Made by a program: the position numbers and the translations under genes
Notes under the pieces: generated by a model
What the model saw: the letters and a program-made list of their open reading frames with translations, nothing else
Told to the model about the DNA's origin: nothing
Database searches by the model: none
NCBI GenBank assembly: GCA_964473645.1
Contig: CAYYPW010000001.1
Coordinates: forward strand, 62,001 to 126,000
DNA length: 64,000 bases
Reading direction: 5' to 3'
Source of the DNA: HdN1 sp964473645
GTDB lineage: Bacteria; Pseudomonadota; Gammaproteobacteria; Pseudomonadales; Ketobacteraceae
Shown here: one piece after another, positions 62,720 to 64,000 of the stretch
Position numbering within the stretch: position 1 is the stretch's first letter
How the letters are laid out: each line of letters starts with the position of its first letter

Positions 62720-63390
62720 CAGCGCAGGATCTGGGCGCCTTATGGCTGACGTTAAAACTGGCCAGCCTGACGACACTGTTGTTGCTATTGATCGGAATTC
62801 CCTTGGCGTGGTGGTTGGCCCACACACCCTCCCGACTCAAACGGCCTGTGTCTGCCATCGTGGCGCTACCCATCGTGCTGCCACCGACCGTTATCGGCTT
62901 TTATTTTCTGATAGCCATGGGGCCGCAGGGGCCGATTGGTCAATTGACCCAAGCGATAGGCCTGGGCCTGCTGCCCTTTACGTTTGCAGGTCTGGTTATC
63001 GCATCGGTTTTTTATTCCCTGCCCTTTGTCGTGCAACCGTTGCAAAATGCCTTTGAAGCCATCGGCAAACGCCCGCTCGAAGTGGCCGCCACATTACGCG
63101 CATCGCCCACTGAAGCCTTTTTTCGCGTGGCCCTGCCACTGGCGAGACCCGGCATTATAACGGCTACCGTCATGGGCTTTGCACACACCCTCGGCGAATT
63201 TGGTGTCGTCTTGATGATAGGAGGCAATATTCCAGACAAAACCCGAGTGTTGTCAGTACAAATCTATGATCATGTTGAAGCCCTGGAATATACCGAAGCG
63301 CATTGGCTCTCAGGCGGGTTGCTGGTGTTTTCATTTCTGGTACTGCTAGCACTTTTCGCCTTGAACAGACCGCTGAGCAGACACGAATGA
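62716..63390 (+). CDS. modB: Molybdate ABC transporter permease
   Basis: A 224-residue inner-membrane permease of about five helices. LWLTLKLASLTTLLLLLIGI at the N-terminus and the EAA loop (EVAATLRASPTEAFFRVALP) that contacts the ATPase are characteristic, followed by MGFAHTLGEFGVVLMIGGNI. It starts at a GTG within the modA stop overlap and ends overlapping the modC ATG by 4 nt. Confidence 0.96.
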   Translation: MTAQDLGALWLTLKLASLTTLLLLLIGIPLAWWLAHTPSRLKRPVSAIVALPIVLPPTVIGFYFLIAMGPQGPIGQLTQAIGLGLLPFTFAGLVIASVFYSLPFVVQPLQNAFEAIGKRPLEVAATLRASPTEAFFRVALPLARPGIITATVMGFAHTLGEFGVVLMIGGNIPDKTRVLSVQIYDHVEALEYTEAHWLSGGLLVFSFLVLLALFALNRPLSRHE

Positions 63391-64000
63391 GCCAGATTGA
63401 AGCTACTGTCACACTCACGCTGCCAGGATTTGAGTTAAACGTGAACCTGACACTACCGGGGGTGGGCGTATCGGCGTTGTTCGGGCACTCCGGTTGTGGC
63501 AAAACCACCTGCTTACGCATACTGGCCGGGCTGGAAAATCGTGCCAGTGGCATCGTTCGCTTTAACGGTGAATGCTGGCAGGACAGCGCGCGTGGTATTT
63601 TCGTACCGCCACATCAGCGCGACATCGGTTACGTATTTCAGGAAGCCAGCTTATTCCCCCATCTTGATGTGCGTGACAACCTGCAATTTGGCATGCGCAA
63701 ACACGTCCCGGCGGCCCGCACGCATACCATGACCCAAATGGCGGAACGTCTGGGCATTGAAAAGCAGCTCAATGCACGCGTTAGCACCCTCTCAGGCGGT
63801 GAACGTCAACGCGTGGCGATTGCCCGCGCATTGTTGGCACAACCACGCCTATTATTGCTCGATGAACCGCTGTCTGCCCTCGATGTGCGGCGAAAACGCG
63901 AGATTCTGCCTTATCTTGAACGCCTGCATGATGAACTGAATATTCCGGTGATTTACGTCAGCCACGCCCCTGATGAAGTGGCACAACTGGCCGATTATTT
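63387..64000 (+). CDS. modC: Molybdate ABC transporter ATP-binding protein, 3' partial
   Basis: The first ~205 residues of the ATPase are visible; the window ends inside the gene. Walker A GHSGCGKTT, Q-loop YVFQEASLFPH, signature LSGGERQRVAIARALL, Walker B LLLLDEPLSALD and the H-loop YVSHAPDE are all intact. The C-terminal Mop-type regulatory domain expected for ModC lies beyond the window. The start overlaps modB by ATGA. Confidence 0.96.
   Translation, partial: MSQIEATVTLTLPGFELNVNLTLPGVGVSALFGHSGCGKTTCLRILAGLENRASGIVRFNGECWQDSARGIFVPPHQRDIGYVFQEASLFPHLDVRDNLQFGMRKHVPAARTHTMTQMAERLGIEKQLNARVSTLSGGERQRVAIARALLAQPRLLLLDEPLSALDVRRKREILPYLERLHDELNIPVIYVSHAPDEVAQLADY

Noticed and set aside
1..64000. 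CRISPR array, rRNA or tRNA genes
   Set aside because: No regularly spaced repeats of CRISPR type and no rRNA or tRNA signatures were noticed in reading; a covariance scan was not possible.

Overview
The window reads as chromosome of a free-living gammaproteobacterium. The best clue is the block LysM protein / def / fmt / rsmB / trkA (9.5-15.1 kb), the conserved gammaproteobacterial order known from Pseudomonas. An aerobic Gram-negative lifestyle is supported by a cyanide-insensitive-type cytochrome bd oxidase (cydAB), porin and TonB-receptor genes, a chemoreceptor, c-di-GMP and two-component signalling, and modABC. The very high load of secreted lipoproteins with lectin-like or sugar-binding-like modules suggests an aquatic or surface-associated, glycan-exploiting bacterium; I cannot name the genus.

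Layout. 0-7.8 kb: a CehA-type metallohydrolase (5' cut off), a porin, two periplasmic solute-binding proteins, a methyl-accepting chemotaxis protein with an odd leader of three 6-codon mini-ORFs, and a Ser/Thr phosphatase. 7.9-15.1 kb: a lipoprotein whose stop codon lies in a 15-bp tandem repeat, then the housekeeping block. 15.1-24.3 kb: a possible small RNA, an AraC regulator, a PQQ-propeller-like lipoprotein, a CHAD protein, cydAB with a GbsR-type regulator and its likely operator, a methyltransferase and a zinc-ribbon protein. 24.3-46.6 kb: an accessory, visibly more AT-rich region with three decayed gene remnants (desaturase, DUF4143 ATPase, small conserved protein), several large secreted proteins and a defence-like operon. 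46.6-64 kb: return to core-like composition with a secreted FAD oxidoreductase, a multi-PAS GGDEF/EAL protein, a four-gene operon (TonB-dependent receptor / YfiR / hybrid histidine kinase / HD-GYP regulator), a VOC protein with a WYL regulator, and modABC (modC cut off by the window end).

How genes work together. The strongest candidate for a new system is the compact minus-strand cluster 44826-41425: a NACHT NTPase with an N-terminal PD-(D/E)XK-like nuclease module, a small protein that preserves the Thr-Cys-His catalytic spacing of CheD glutamine deamidases, a tiny soluble protein with a frameshift, and a two-helix membrane protein. An integrase-like protein lacking recognisable catalytic residues lies just upstream. 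Nuclease-NACHT fusions resemble known anti-phage proteins; I do not know of a described CheD-like partner.

A second theme is a set of secreted proteins built from shared modules: two PQQ-propeller-like lipoproteins, two chitobiase-C-terminal-like lipoproteins, two proteins sharing a beta-sandwich-like repeat (one fused to a FAD oxidase), a protein joining two intact F-type fucolectin domains to a TULIP-like lipid-binding domain, and a 1704-residue lipoprotein joining C-type-lectin-like segments to a ComEC-like metallo-beta-lactamase domain. No intact transposase, tRNA, rRNA or CRISPR array was seen.
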